From NCBI GenBank assembly GCA_016927835.1, contig JAFGMA010000402.1, positions 1-49,228 of the forward strand: a stretch of DNA of 49,228 bases, given 5' to 3'. Numbering within the stretch: position 1 is the stretch's first letter; each line of letters opens with the position of its first letter. The stretch is from Candidatus Zhuqueibacterota bacterium (lineage in GTDB: Bacteria > Zhuqueibacterota > Zhuqueibacteria > Thermofontimicrobiales > Sulfurfontimicrobiaceae). Below the pieces are notes generated by a model. The model saw only the letters and a program-made list of their open reading frames with translations, was not told where the DNA came from and searched no databases. Position numbers and translations under genes: made by a program. Positions 25,782-33,516 of this stretch are shown here, in pieces.

Positions 25782-27917
25782 ATGACCGAACACAAACCGT
25801 TTGTTCCTGCAAATGTCGAAATGAAGGATTTCAATGCCAAGACAGTTGTTTTAGGAGTCATCTTAGGCGCAATTTTCGGAAGTGCCAACGCCTACCTGGG
25901 ATTGCGTGTCGGCTTGACAATAAGCACTGCGATTCCGCTCGCGGTTGTATCGGTAGCAATTTTGCGTATGATGACCAGGGTTTTCGGTCGCTCCACGATA
26001 CTCGAGTGCAATATTTCACAAACAACCGGTTCCGCCAGTTCATCGCTGGCATCGGGGATCATTTTTACTATTCCGGCGCTGTTTATCTGGGGTTATAAAG
26101 AAGCTCCCGGCTACGAACCCACATTGCTGCAAATGACGCTGTTGGCGATGATGGGTGGCGTTCTGGGCGTGCTATTCATGATTCCGCTGCGACCGTTTTT
26201 AATTGTAAAAGAACATCAAAGTCTGCCTTACCCCGAAGGCACTGCCAGCGCCGAAGTACTCATCGCTGCCTCAGAAGCCGGTGCGAGTGCAAAGAACGTA
26301 TTTTTCGGACTGGGACTCGGTGCGCTTTATAAAGGCTTGATAAGTTTGCTGTACCTCTGGCCCTCGAAGATTAAATTATTCTTTTCCGGTTTTTCCAAAG
26401 CCCAGCTTGGTATGTCGACCACACCGGCGCTGCTGGGTGTGGGCTATATTTTAGGCAGACGAATCGGCGCGATCATGGTCGGAGGCGGGCTGCTCTCGTG
26501 GCTGATCATCATCCCGGCGATTGCCTGGCTTTACGGTCACATCCCCATTGATGAAAACACGCTGGATTATCTGCGCAGCAAGCTCGTGGCAGCAGCAGCA
26601 GCTTTGAAACCGGGTGATATTGCCGCGGAAGTCGCCAAACTCCAGAGCATTGACAATCTCAAAAGCAATGAGATTCTTGATATTTATGTCAACATGAAAT
26701 TAGCCAAATATAAGGTCATCGCGGATTTATCTGCCCAACAAATCTGGGATCTGTATATCCGCATTATCGGTGCGGGTGCTGTTGCCGCTGCGGGAATTAT
26801 AACAGTCGTCAAATCAATACCCACAATGATCGCCTCGCTGAAAGTAGGCATACGCGAGTTTCGTTCCAGTGCGGTTGAATTAGATAAAGGAAAATTGAGA
26901 ACTGAAAAAGACCTTTCTTTGAAATACGTATTCATTGGCGTATCGCTGGTTATTTTTTTAATAACCTTAATTCCTGGAATTATTGGCTTTAAAACATCGA
27001 TAATCATCCCCGGTATCACCGAGCATCAAACATCTATTTTGATGCGGTTCATAAGCGCCATTGCCATCGCTGTTTTCGCCTTTTGCTTTGTCACCGTGTC
27101 ATCGCGCATTGTGGGGATGATCGGGGTTTCCTCGAATCCGACTTCGGGCATGGCGATTGTGACGTTGCTGGGAACCGGGATTGTATTCCAACTCATCGGG
27201 TGGACTGATTTTGCCGGAAAAGTGACGGCATTGACTATCGGAACGATTGTCTGCATTTCCGCATCGATTGCAGGCGATATTTCGCAGGATTTGAAAACGG
27301 GCTATCTCGTGGGCGCCACGCCCCGTAAGCAGCAGATTAGCGAAATTATCGGCGCCATCGGATCTGCATTCTTCGTCTGCCTGGCAGTCTACTATTTGGG
27401 ACGCGCGTATCAGTTCGGCAGCGATCAATTGCCCGCACCCCAGGCAACCCTGATGAAGACGGTTCTGGATGGTGTCATCGGTGGGGATCTTCGTTGGGAT
27501 CTGGTCGGCATCGGGGCAGGTTTCGCACTGGTAATCGCCCTGCTTCGTATTCCGCCGCTGCCATTTGCCGTGGGCATGTACCTGCCCTTATACACAATGA
27601 CACCCGTCTTTGTTGGCGGCATGATTCGCCACATCGTCGATCAAAAAAGCGGCGCCAACAAAGAAAATGTGGAAAAAGGAAAGGATCAGGGTATTTTGCT
27701 GGGCTCCGGATTGATTGCCGGCGAAGGCTTGATGGGAGTCCTCATCGCAGCGATTGCCGTAGTTCTCTCGAAAGAACCCATATTTCTCGAGCTTTCATGG
27801 CCTAAACTTTCGGTGCTCGGAGAAGTCGTGGAAGTAGGACAATTAATATCACTCATCATCTTTTCGCTGCTGGGGTGGCTGTTGTATCGCATCGCGCTGA
27901 AATCCAAATCAGGGTGA
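25782..27917 (+). CDS. OPT-family oligopeptide transporter
   Basis: A 711-residue multi-pass membrane protein of the OPT superfamily, which imports peptides or metal chelates with protons. Family features are GAIFGSANAYLGLRVGLTISTAIPLAV near residue 30 (repeat unit 1), SLPYPEGTASAEVL near 150, and GSGLIAGEGLMGVLIA near 645. A lower-hydrophobicity segment at about 250-330 carries charged helices. The frame is open from 25683, but AAGGAA lies 10 bases before the ATG at 25782 and the extra codons are unlike the family. A TPR protein follows 74 bases later, probably cotranscribed. Substrate unknown; the bacterial branch is mostly for oligopeptides. Confidence 0.9.
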   Translation: MTEHKPFVPANVEMKDFNAKTVVLGVILGAIFGSANAYLGLRVGLTISTAIPLAVVSVAILRMMTRVFGRSTILECNISQTTGSASSSLASGIIFTIPALFIWGYKEAPGYEPTLLQMTLLAMMGGVLGVLFMIPLRPFLIVKEHQSLPYPEGTASAEVLIAASEAGASAKNVFFGLGLGALYKGLISLLYLWPSKIKLFFSGFSKAQLGMSTTPALLGVGYILGRRIGAIMVGGGLLSWLIIIPAIAWLYGHIPIDENTLDYLRSKLVAAAAALKPGDIAAEVAKLQSIDNLKSNEILDIYVNMKLAKYKVIADLSAQQIWDLYIRIIGAGAVAAAGIITVVKSIPTMIASLKVGIREFRSSAVELDKGKLRTEKDLSLKYVFIGVSLVIFLITLIPGIIGFKTSIIIPGITEHQTSILMRFISAIAIAVFAFCFVTVSSRIVGMIGVSSNPTSGMAIVTLLGTGIVFQLIGWTDFAGKVTALTIGTIVCISASIAGDISQDLKTGYLVGATPRKQQISEIIGAIGSAFFVCLAVYYLGRAYQFGSDQLPAPQATLMKTVLDGVIGGDLRWDLVGIGAGFALVIALLRIPPLPFAVGMYLPLYTMTPVFVGGMIRHIVDQKSGANKENVEKGKDQGILLGSGLIAGEGLMGVLIAAIAVVLSKEPIFLELSWPKLSVLGEVVEVGQLISLIIFSLLGWLLYRIALKSKSG

Positions 27918-27991
27918 TCGGTTCCGCCCTGAAATTACAAATAAGATTTTTCCTCGCGGCTATTGCTTTTAATAATAATGGTAAGGTTCAC

Positions 27992-28570
27992 ATGAAATTT
28001 ACGAAATACATCATTGCCGTACTCATCCTGATTGCGATCATCGTGCTCTACAACACGCCGGCAATAACCACCTGGCGTTATTTCAATAACGGTGTCAACG
28101 CGTTTAACAAGCAGCAATTCGAAGCCGCTGCACAGGCATTCCGGCAGGCAGCATCCCATTCCGACGATCCGATTCTGGTATATAACTGGGTATTATCCCA
28201 ATCGAAATTCCTCCAAAAATCACTGGCTGGCGACTCGGATGCAGTTCGGCAGGTTCAGCCGAAGCTGATGCGATGCCGTCAAGTTGTGGACAGCCTGCTT
28301 CAGGTAAAACAGTTGCCGCAGAACGTGTATAAAAATTCACTGTTCCTTCAGGGCAAACTTCAGCTTGCGTCCGGCGATACCTCGGCAGCCGTCCATTCTT
28401 TCAGCCAGGCGTTGGATAGCCAGCGAGATTTTGAGCCCGCACTGGTTGCATTGGCAAAGCTCAAGCAGGACCAGGGAAGCGATCCGGTGAATGATGCGGT
28501 GAGGCGATTGGTGCTGAAAATGGCGGGTTCGGAGGAGCCTGGAATTGTCGAGAAGTTCAAGCCGTTTTGA
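27992..28570 (+). CDS. Membrane-anchored TPR protein
   Basis: A 192-residue protein with one N-terminal membrane segment (residues 5-21, YIIAVLILIAIIVLY) and a periplasmic helical domain with TPR-like pairs: YFNNGVNAFNKQQFEAAAQAFRQAA near 30-54 and LFLQGKLQLASGDTSAAVHSFSQAL near 117-141. Such small anchored TPR proteins usually act as assembly partners. AAGG lies 6 bases before the ATG at 27992; a longer frame overlapping the OPT gene has no binding site. It probably shares a transcript with the OPT transporter. A 24-base dispersed repeat follows 37 bases after the stop. Confidence 0.75.
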   Translation: MKFTKYIIAVLILIAIIVLYNTPAITTWRYFNNGVNAFNKQQFEAAAQAFRQAASHSDDPILVYNWVLSQSKFLQKSLAGDSDAVRQVQPKLMRCRQVVDSLLQVKQLPQNVYKNSLFLQGKLQLASGDTSAAVHSFSQALDSQRDFEPALVALAKLKQDQGSDPVNDAVRRLVLKMAGSEEPGIVEKFKPF

Positions 28571-28607
28571 AAGGGGTGTGTTTGTTCGGAAATTTGGGTG
28601 AGAAAAT

Positions 28608-28631
28608 CGCCAAAGCAAGCTTTGGCACTCC
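28608..28631 (+). repeat. 24-bp dispersed repeat, copy 1
   Basis: Identical over 24 bases to 41490-41513. It starts CGCCAAAGCAAGCTTTGG and ends CACTCC. GCCAAAGC and GCTTTGGC form an 8-base stem with an AA loop. It lies between the TPR gene and the PAP2 gene. Confidence 0.8.
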
Positions 28632-28672
28632 GGAGTTGGGCAAATTTGGACTTATAATAATCGGTTGGTATC

Positions 28673-29476
28673 ATGACACTTAAATATGCGATTCGTTTTT
28701 TTCTGATAATTGGCGCTGTTTTTGCCTCGATTGCGCAGGCGCAACAGCCGTATGAATTGAATCAAACGTTGGATGCGAGTCTGACTTGCGCCGGCGGAAT
28801 ATTAACGCTGGTGGGTTCGTATGTGAGCTCCCGTATCAACCCGCTCAATGAAGATGCGGTCAACCGGCTCTCAAAGGAAAGCATCAATCCGTTTGATCGT
28901 CGAGCAACGGAATATTGGTCGCCCGCGGCGGACGAAGCCAGCGACGTTCTGGAAATAACCTATATTGTGCTGCCGTTATCGCTGTTGCTGTCCAACAAAA
29001 TTCGGGATGATTATCAAACGTATGGCGCTATGTACTTGCAAACAGCGTTGTTTACCGCGGGCATGGTGCAACTCACCAAAGGATTGACGCAACGCGCGCG
29101 CCCGTATGCGTATAATCCGGAGCTCGCCATGCAAAGAAAAATGACGCGGGATGCGCGCAGATCGTTCTATTCCGGTCACACTGCAGCAGCATTCAGCTCT
29201 GCTGCTTTTATAACGAAGGTGTATTATGACACCTACCCCGATTCAAAGTGGAAACCGGTTGTTGCGGGAACCAGCTTTTTAGGCGCGTCTATTGTGGGAT
29301 TGCTTCGCGTGAAAGCGGGCAAACACTTTCCGACGGATGTCCTTGTCGGCGCAATGATGGGAACCCTGACAGGTTACCTGATCCCGGAATTGCATAAGAA
29401 GGACGCTGCTGACATCATTCAGACGCGGGCGCAACCTGATGGTATTCAATTTTCAGTTCGCTTTTCGTTGAATTAA
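28673..29476 (+). CDS. PAP2-family phosphatase
   Basis: A 267-residue exported or membrane phosphatase of the PAP2 superfamily. Signal peptide or anchor at residues 1-23. All three phosphatase motifs are present: K-x6-RP in KGLTQRARP (about 139-147), SGH in FYSGHTAAAF (about 164-168) and R-x5-H-x3-D in LLRVKAGKHFPTDVLVG (about 210-222). The histidines form the phospho-enzyme and activate water. Substrates of the family include phosphatidate and undecaprenyl diphosphate. The next gene is a DgkA-like lipid kinase, so the pair probably acts on one lipid pool. It starts a likely operon of five genes with gaps of 48-81 bases. Confidence 0.88.
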   Translation: MTLKYAIRFFLIIGAVFASIAQAQQPYELNQTLDASLTCAGGILTLVGSYVSSRINPLNEDAVNRLSKESINPFDRRATEYWSPAADEASDVLEITYIVLPLSLLLSNKIRDDYQTYGAMYLQTALFTAGMVQLTKGLTQRARPYAYNPELAMQRKMTRDARRSFYSGHTAAAFSSAAFITKVYYDTYPDSKWKPVVAGTSFLGASIVGLLRVKAGKHFPTDVLVGAMMGTLTGYLIPELHKKDAADIIQTRAQPDGIQFSVRFSLN

Positions 29477-29557
29477 AGAGCGTGCTCCTGTTTTATGAAA
29501 TATAAAACTTAAATTTAAAACAACCGGAACCATGAATATTTTTTGTGAGTTTTCAGG

Positions 29558-29935
29558 ATGAAAGCATCGTTTTCGATTACTGGTCGAATCAAGAGCTTCA
29601 AATATGCAGGTCAGGGCATTTACACCATGCTGAAATCCCAGCAAAACGCCTGGATTCATGCTGCGGCAACGCTCCTGGTCTGCCTCGCCGGAATATGGTT
29701 TGGATTGTCCTCTTCGGAATGGTGTTGGATCATCCTCGCGTGTATCGCCGTCTGGACGGCGGAAGCCCTCAATACCGCATTCGAGTTCCTGGCAGATGTT
29801 GCTTCGCCAGGCTATCATCCATTGGTCAAAAAAGCAAAAGATGTCGCTGCCGGTGCTGTGTTGATCGCAGCTATCGGCGCGGCTATTATCGGGATTATCA
29901 TTCTCGGACCGCATCTATTTCAACAGCCTGGTTAG
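29558..29935 (+). CDS. Diacylglycerol/undecaprenol kinase family protein
   Basis: A 125-residue small membrane kinase of the DgkA type, with three membrane helices at about 33-50, 55-72 and 95-118. The hallmark EALNTAFEFLADVASPGYHPLVKKAKDVAAGAV at about 69-101 carries the conserved Glu and Asn that bind Mg-ATP and the KDxAAG segment. Gram-positive-like members phosphorylate undecaprenol, proteobacterial ones diacylglycerol; from sequence alone I cannot decide. The PAP2 phosphatase just upstream would perform the reverse reaction. Confidence 0.9.
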   Translation: MKASFSITGRIKSFKYAGQGIYTMLKSQQNAWIHAAATLLVCLAGIWFGLSSSEWCWIILACIAVWTAEALNTAFEFLADVASPGYHPLVKKAKDVAAGAVLIAAIGAAIIGIIILGPHLFQQPG

Positions 29936-29983
29936 GATGACACACCCGGCGAAAACCGGGGATAAAATAAAGGACTTTTGCGC

Positions 29984-30802
29984 ATGAAGCTCATTTTTTC
30001 TGAAACAAATGCTGACTACGAGCATTATATTTTCCCTTATGCGATCTGGGCGATACCGGAGCCAGGCGAAGCCCCGCACGAATTTTTCGCCAGGGGATTT
30101 TTGCCATCGACCAAAGAACTGGATCGGTATTATCTCTGCCGCAGCGTGCGTGTGAATTTGAAAAAATTCAAGCCATCTTCCGAGAATCGGCGCATCTTCA
30201 AAAAGAACACGGATATTCAATTCGAACTCATTGAGCGCGCCGATTTCTATTATAATCCGGCGCGGCGCGATTTTTTCAAAAAATATGCGGATATTCGCTT
30301 CGGAAAAAATGTGATGAGTTTCCAGCGACTCGATAATCTTTTCAATTCACCCATCACTTCCCATAGTCTGCGCTACGCCGAACAGGATTCGGGCACCGAA
30401 GTCGGCGTCGCCACGCTCTTCCTCGATGCCCCGGTCATGGCGCACTACTATTATGCGTTTTATGATTTGAATTATTATGAGCAGAACCTGGGCATGTTTA
30501 TGATGACGTCGGCGGTTGATTTTTTTGCATCCCGGGGATTCGATTTTTTGTACCTCGGAAGCTGCTATTCACGCAATGCCCTGTACAAAACCCAATTCGA
30601 AGGCGCTGAATTTTTCAACGGCGGGCACTGGTCACATAATTTGAATGAATTGAAAGCCATGATCCAGCGCGATCAAAAGAAACAGGATCAGCATTTACTG
30701 GAAACCGATGATTTCCTGAATAAATTCTATGATGGTCGGCTGGATGCGTTCCTGCAAAAGGGATCCCTTCGCATACAAATCGATTCGCCTTCTCCGGCGT
30801 AA
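29984..30802 (+). CDS. Arginyltransferase-like GNAT-fold protein
   Basis: A 272-residue protein. The C-terminal half (about 150-225) matches the ATE1 C-terminal GNAT domain: YYAFYDLNYYEQNLGMFMMTSAVDFFASRGFDFLYLGSCYSRNALYKTQFEGAEFF corresponds to the family's Y-D-x-x-L-x-LG...YLGYYI...M-Y-K-x-x-F-x-P (split here across motifs). Arginyl-tRNA-protein transferases attach Arg to protein N-termini for degradation. The N-terminal cysteine pairs of the classical ATE_N domain are not present, so its donor and target may differ. The open frame begins with TTG at 29978, but AAGGA lies 10 bases before the ATG at 29984, which I use. Fourth-position neighbours suggest cotranscription with the lipid kinase and the D-amino-acid enzyme. 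Confidence 0.65.
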   Translation: MKLIFSETNADYEHYIFPYAIWAIPEPGEAPHEFFARGFLPSTKELDRYYLCRSVRVNLKKFKPSSENRRIFKKNTDIQFELIERADFYYNPARRDFFKKYADIRFGKNVMSFQRLDNLFNSPITSHSLRYAEQDSGTEVGVATLFLDAPVMAHYYYAFYDLNYYEQNLGMFMMTSAVDFFASRGFDFLYLGSCYSRNALYKTQFEGAEFFNGGHWSHNLNELKAMIQRDQKKQDQHLLETDDFLNKFYDGRLDAFLQKGSLRIQIDSPSPA

Positions 30803-30850
30803 ATGAATCGACAGAAAAAGATGACACATTAAATATGAAAAGAAAATGAA

Positions 30851-31957
30851 ATGCTATACGAACAATTGGACACACCGTGTTTGCTGATCAACCTGGATAT
30901 CGTTGAAAAAAATCTCCGCCGGGTTGCAGATTTCGCACTTGAACAAGGCGTTGCGCTGAGACCGCATGCCAAAACGCACAAAATTCCTGCTCTCGCGCGA
31001 ATGCAAATCGAGTCTGGCGCGGTTGGAATTTGTTCTGCCAAATTGAGCGAAGCCGAGGTGATGCTCAATGGCGGCATCAAAGATATTTTCATCGCCAATC
31101 AGATCATCGGATCGAAAAAGCTTTCCAAACTGATCGAGCTTTCGCGTCGACCCGTACGCCTGTCGAGTGCTGTAGACAGCCTGGCAGGCGCTGCCGCCTT
31201 GAACCATGCGATGCAGCAGGCAGAGCTGTGGCATGATGTGCTCATTGAAATCGATACCGGTCTCAACCGCTGCGGACTCGCGGATGAAACGGATCGCCGC
31301 TGCGATGAAATCCTCAAACTGGCGGCATTCATCATCAGCAGCAATGGCTTGCGCCTCAAGGGAATTTATACCCACGAAGGTCACATTAATTCAATGATCG
31401 ATCGGAACCGCGCGGAAGAAAACGCGTTGCGCGTGGGACAGAAAATGGTGCAAATTGCCGAAAGCATTCGCGCTGCCGGATTCGACTGCCCAACCGTAAG
31501 CGTCGGCGCCACATCGGTTTATCGCGTGACACCGACCGTACCGGGAGTGACCGAAATGCGTCCCGGCACCTATATTTTCAATGATGCCGGGATGGTGGCT
31601 GTTGGCGCGGCTGACTGGAACGATTGCGCGGTTTCGATTTTGTGCAGCGTGATCAGCCGACCGGCAGCGAACCGAGCCGTTATCGACGCCGGTTCCAAAA
31701 CCTTTTCATCGGATAAATACCCTTTTCAAACCAGCTTCGGCGCATTCAAATATCGACCGGAACTCTCGGTGACCTGGTTGAATGAGGAGCACGGTGTCAT
31801 CATTGGCGATGTGTCCTGCTTGAAAATCGGCGACAAAGTTGAAATCCTGCCGAATCATGTCTGCTCCGCGGTTAACATGCACGATCAGGCGGTTGCGGTG
31901 CGCAAAGGGCATATCGAGGCGGTATGGGAAATCGAAGCCCGGGGCAAACTCACCTGA
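30851..31957 (+). CDS. D-threonine aldolase / D-serine dehydratase-like PLP enzyme
   Basis: A 368-residue fold-type III PLP enzyme. Lys41 in LRPHAKTHK binds PLP. The barrel continues through IEIDTGLNRCGL near 127 and GIYTHEGH near 172. The C-terminal domain has PNHVCSAVNMHD, where His336 and Cys338 form the H-x-C metal site described for eukaryotic-type D-serine dehydratase, while D-threonine aldolases of known structure use His and Asp. Function is therefore a D-hydroxyamino-acid aldolase or dehydratase, exact substrate open. Weak ribosome binding site (AAGAAAATGAA). Part of the five-gene run from the PAP2 gene. Confidence 0.85.
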   Translation: MLYEQLDTPCLLINLDIVEKNLRRVADFALEQGVALRPHAKTHKIPALARMQIESGAVGICSAKLSEAEVMLNGGIKDIFIANQIIGSKKLSKLIELSRRPVRLSSAVDSLAGAAALNHAMQQAELWHDVLIEIDTGLNRCGLADETDRRCDEILKLAAFIISSNGLRLKGIYTHEGHINSMIDRNRAEENALRVGQKMVQIAESIRAAGFDCPTVSVGATSVYRVTPTVPGVTEMRPGTYIFNDAGMVAVGAADWNDCAVSILCSVISRPAANRAVIDAGSKTFSSDKYPFQTSFGAFKYRPELSVTWLNEEHGVIIGDVSCLKIGDKVEILPNHVCSAVNMHDQAVAVRKGHIEAVWEIEARGKLT

Positions 31958-32036
31958 CAGATCGAACGCCAGGTGAATTCCGCCGAATCCGGGCATCACG
32001 GCACTACTGAATTTACAGCGAATATAAAGGGAACGT

Positions 32037-32711
32037 ATGTTAGAAGCGATTATTTTCGATAACGATGGCGTCCTCGTTGATAGCGAACCGCTGCACCATG
32101 TGGCGGAAATTCAGACGGTCGCGGCTTACGGGTACAAGCTTGAACCGGCAGATTTCATGCGCTATGTGGGCGTCAGCACCGAAATTATGCTCAGAGACTG
32201 GATCGACCAATTCAATCTGGATGCAACCGTCGAGGAACTGGGGGAACGCCATCAGGAGAATTTAATCCATCAATTTGAAGCCAACCTGCTGGTGATGCCC
32301 GGCATCCCGGAGTTGTTGGCGGACTTGAGCGGGCATTCGCAGAAAATTGCCGTCGCATCCAGTTCAACACGGATACTCGTTCAAACCGGGCTGCAAAAAC
32401 TGGGACTCTGGGACTATTTCGATGCCATTGTTTGCGGCGATGATGTTCAGCGAACCAAGCCCGATCCGATGATTTATTTCGAAGTTGCCCGACTGCTCGA
32501 GTTACCGCCCGCTGCCTGCATTGTTATTGAGGATTCCTTCACTGGTGTCACAGCGGCGAAAGCTGCCGGAATGTGCTGCATCGGCTATCAAAGCGCCAAT
32601 AGCGGGCAGCAAGACCTGTCACAAGCGGACTACCTGATCACCCGGTTCGATGAATTGCGCAACGGCAAGCTGCCGGACATTTTCAACCGCTGCGCCCGGC
32701 GCTGTGAATGA
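32037..32711 (+). CDS. HAD-superfamily phosphatase, beta-phosphoglucomutase-like
   Basis: A 224-residue HAD hydrolase of subfamily I. Motif I is FDNDGVLVDSEP with nucleophile Asp8 and acid Asp10, motif II is VASSST near 106, motif III Lys in RTKPDP near 141, motif IV EDSFTGV near 163. The cap is helical (residues 15-85). The family includes phosphoglycolate phosphatase, sugar-phosphate phosphatases and beta-phosphoglucomutase. AAGGGA lies 5 bases before the ATG. Last gene of the presumed five-gene operon; its substrate cannot be read from the context. Confidence 0.9.
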   Translation: MLEAIIFDNDGVLVDSEPLHHVAEIQTVAAYGYKLEPADFMRYVGVSTEIMLRDWIDQFNLDATVEELGERHQENLIHQFEANLLVMPGIPELLADLSGHSQKIAVASSSTRILVQTGLQKLGLWDYFDAIVCGDDVQRTKPDPMIYFEVARLLELPPAACIVIEDSFTGVTAAKAAGMCCIGYQSANSGQQDLSQADYLITRFDELRNGKLPDIFNRCARRCE

Positions 32712-32924
32712 ATCGTCCGCGATTGGCGCGTGCAATTATCGTAATAATTCAGCACCCTTTGAATGCACCTAAAAAGATGATTTACGATTAAAGATTAACG
32801 ATTTTTGATTTACGAATTTGAACCTTCGCAAATCGCATATCGTTAAAGCTTGTTCTGAAATCAAAAAAAATGGTAATGAACTATTCTCAATAGTATACCC
32901 ACGATAGGAAAAAACGGTACGTCC
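32712..32924. other. Intergenic AT-rich repeat
   Basis: Contains short imperfect direct repeats of ATTTACGA/ATTAACGA at about 32779-32815 (GATTTACGATT, GATTAACGATT, GATTTACGAAT). No gene. Confidence 0.5.
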
Positions 32925-33218
32925 ATGCCATTCAGGGCTGAAATTCAAAGACCATTTCGAGTGAGGAATTTCAGCGATGAAAACGCGTGGTGCGTCGAAG
33001 CGCGAGCGGTCGAAATCGATTCAAAAAGTTACCTGTCGGTCATCAACTGGCTGAAGTATCCGGTGGAAGTTCGGATTGCGGCGAACCATTCGCGCGGGCA
33101 AACCATCAGGCTCAATGGGCAACCGATCAATTTATTTGATAATCGTCGTGTAGATATTTCGAGGAATTTGATACTTGAACCGATGGCACCGCTGCTTTTA
33201 GAGGGGGAGCTTGAATAG
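32925..33218 (+). pseudogene. C-terminal enzyme fragment, probably glycoside hydrolase tail
   Basis: A 97-codon frame. WCVEARAVEIDSKSYLSVINW near 22-42 and the ending LILEPMAPLLLEGELE look like the all-beta C-terminal domain seen after the barrel of beta-galactosidase-type and related glycoside hydrolases, by pattern only. No catalytic part lies upstream, and the sequence before it is AT-rich and non-coding. AGGA is 11 or more bases before the ATG, so a translation start is weak. Most likely a decayed remnant of a larger gene; a small real gene is possible. Confidence 0.45.
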
Positions 33219-33284
33219 CATCAATGAGAGATGCCGTAAAGACTTCGGATAAATAATAATAATCAGATGGTTTGAGCCGCGTGG

Positions 33285-33377
33285 AAAAAGGTAACCTTCT
33301 GCAAAAATTTTCTGCTACAACCGATGTTGTGGATTTCGGATAAAATTTTCAATGCCTCTGGAGAAGGTTACCTTTTT
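33285..33377. repeat. 93-bp hairpin element
   Basis: A perfect 16-base inverted repeat, AAAAAGGTAACCTTCT at 33285-33300 and its complement at 33362-33377, with a 61-base interior where a shorter AAAATTTT pair also occurs. The GGTAACC and GGTTACC cores are near-palindromes themselves. It may act as a two-way terminator or be a MITE remnant. Confidence 0.6.
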
Positions 33378-33516
33378 TAGTCACAAACAATCCGACTGGA
33401 ATTCATGTATCGGACTGTATGGCAATGTTTTAGTTTTGGTTTCCGGCTTCCAGCTAGTTGATAATAACGCCTGAGATATATGTTAATTATCTTATTTTCG
33501 ATCCGACAATATTGCA

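Noticed and set aside
32779..32815. ATTTACGA/ATTAACGA series as a CRISPR-like or iteron array
   Set aside because: Units are too short, imperfect and few; looks like AT-rich slippage.
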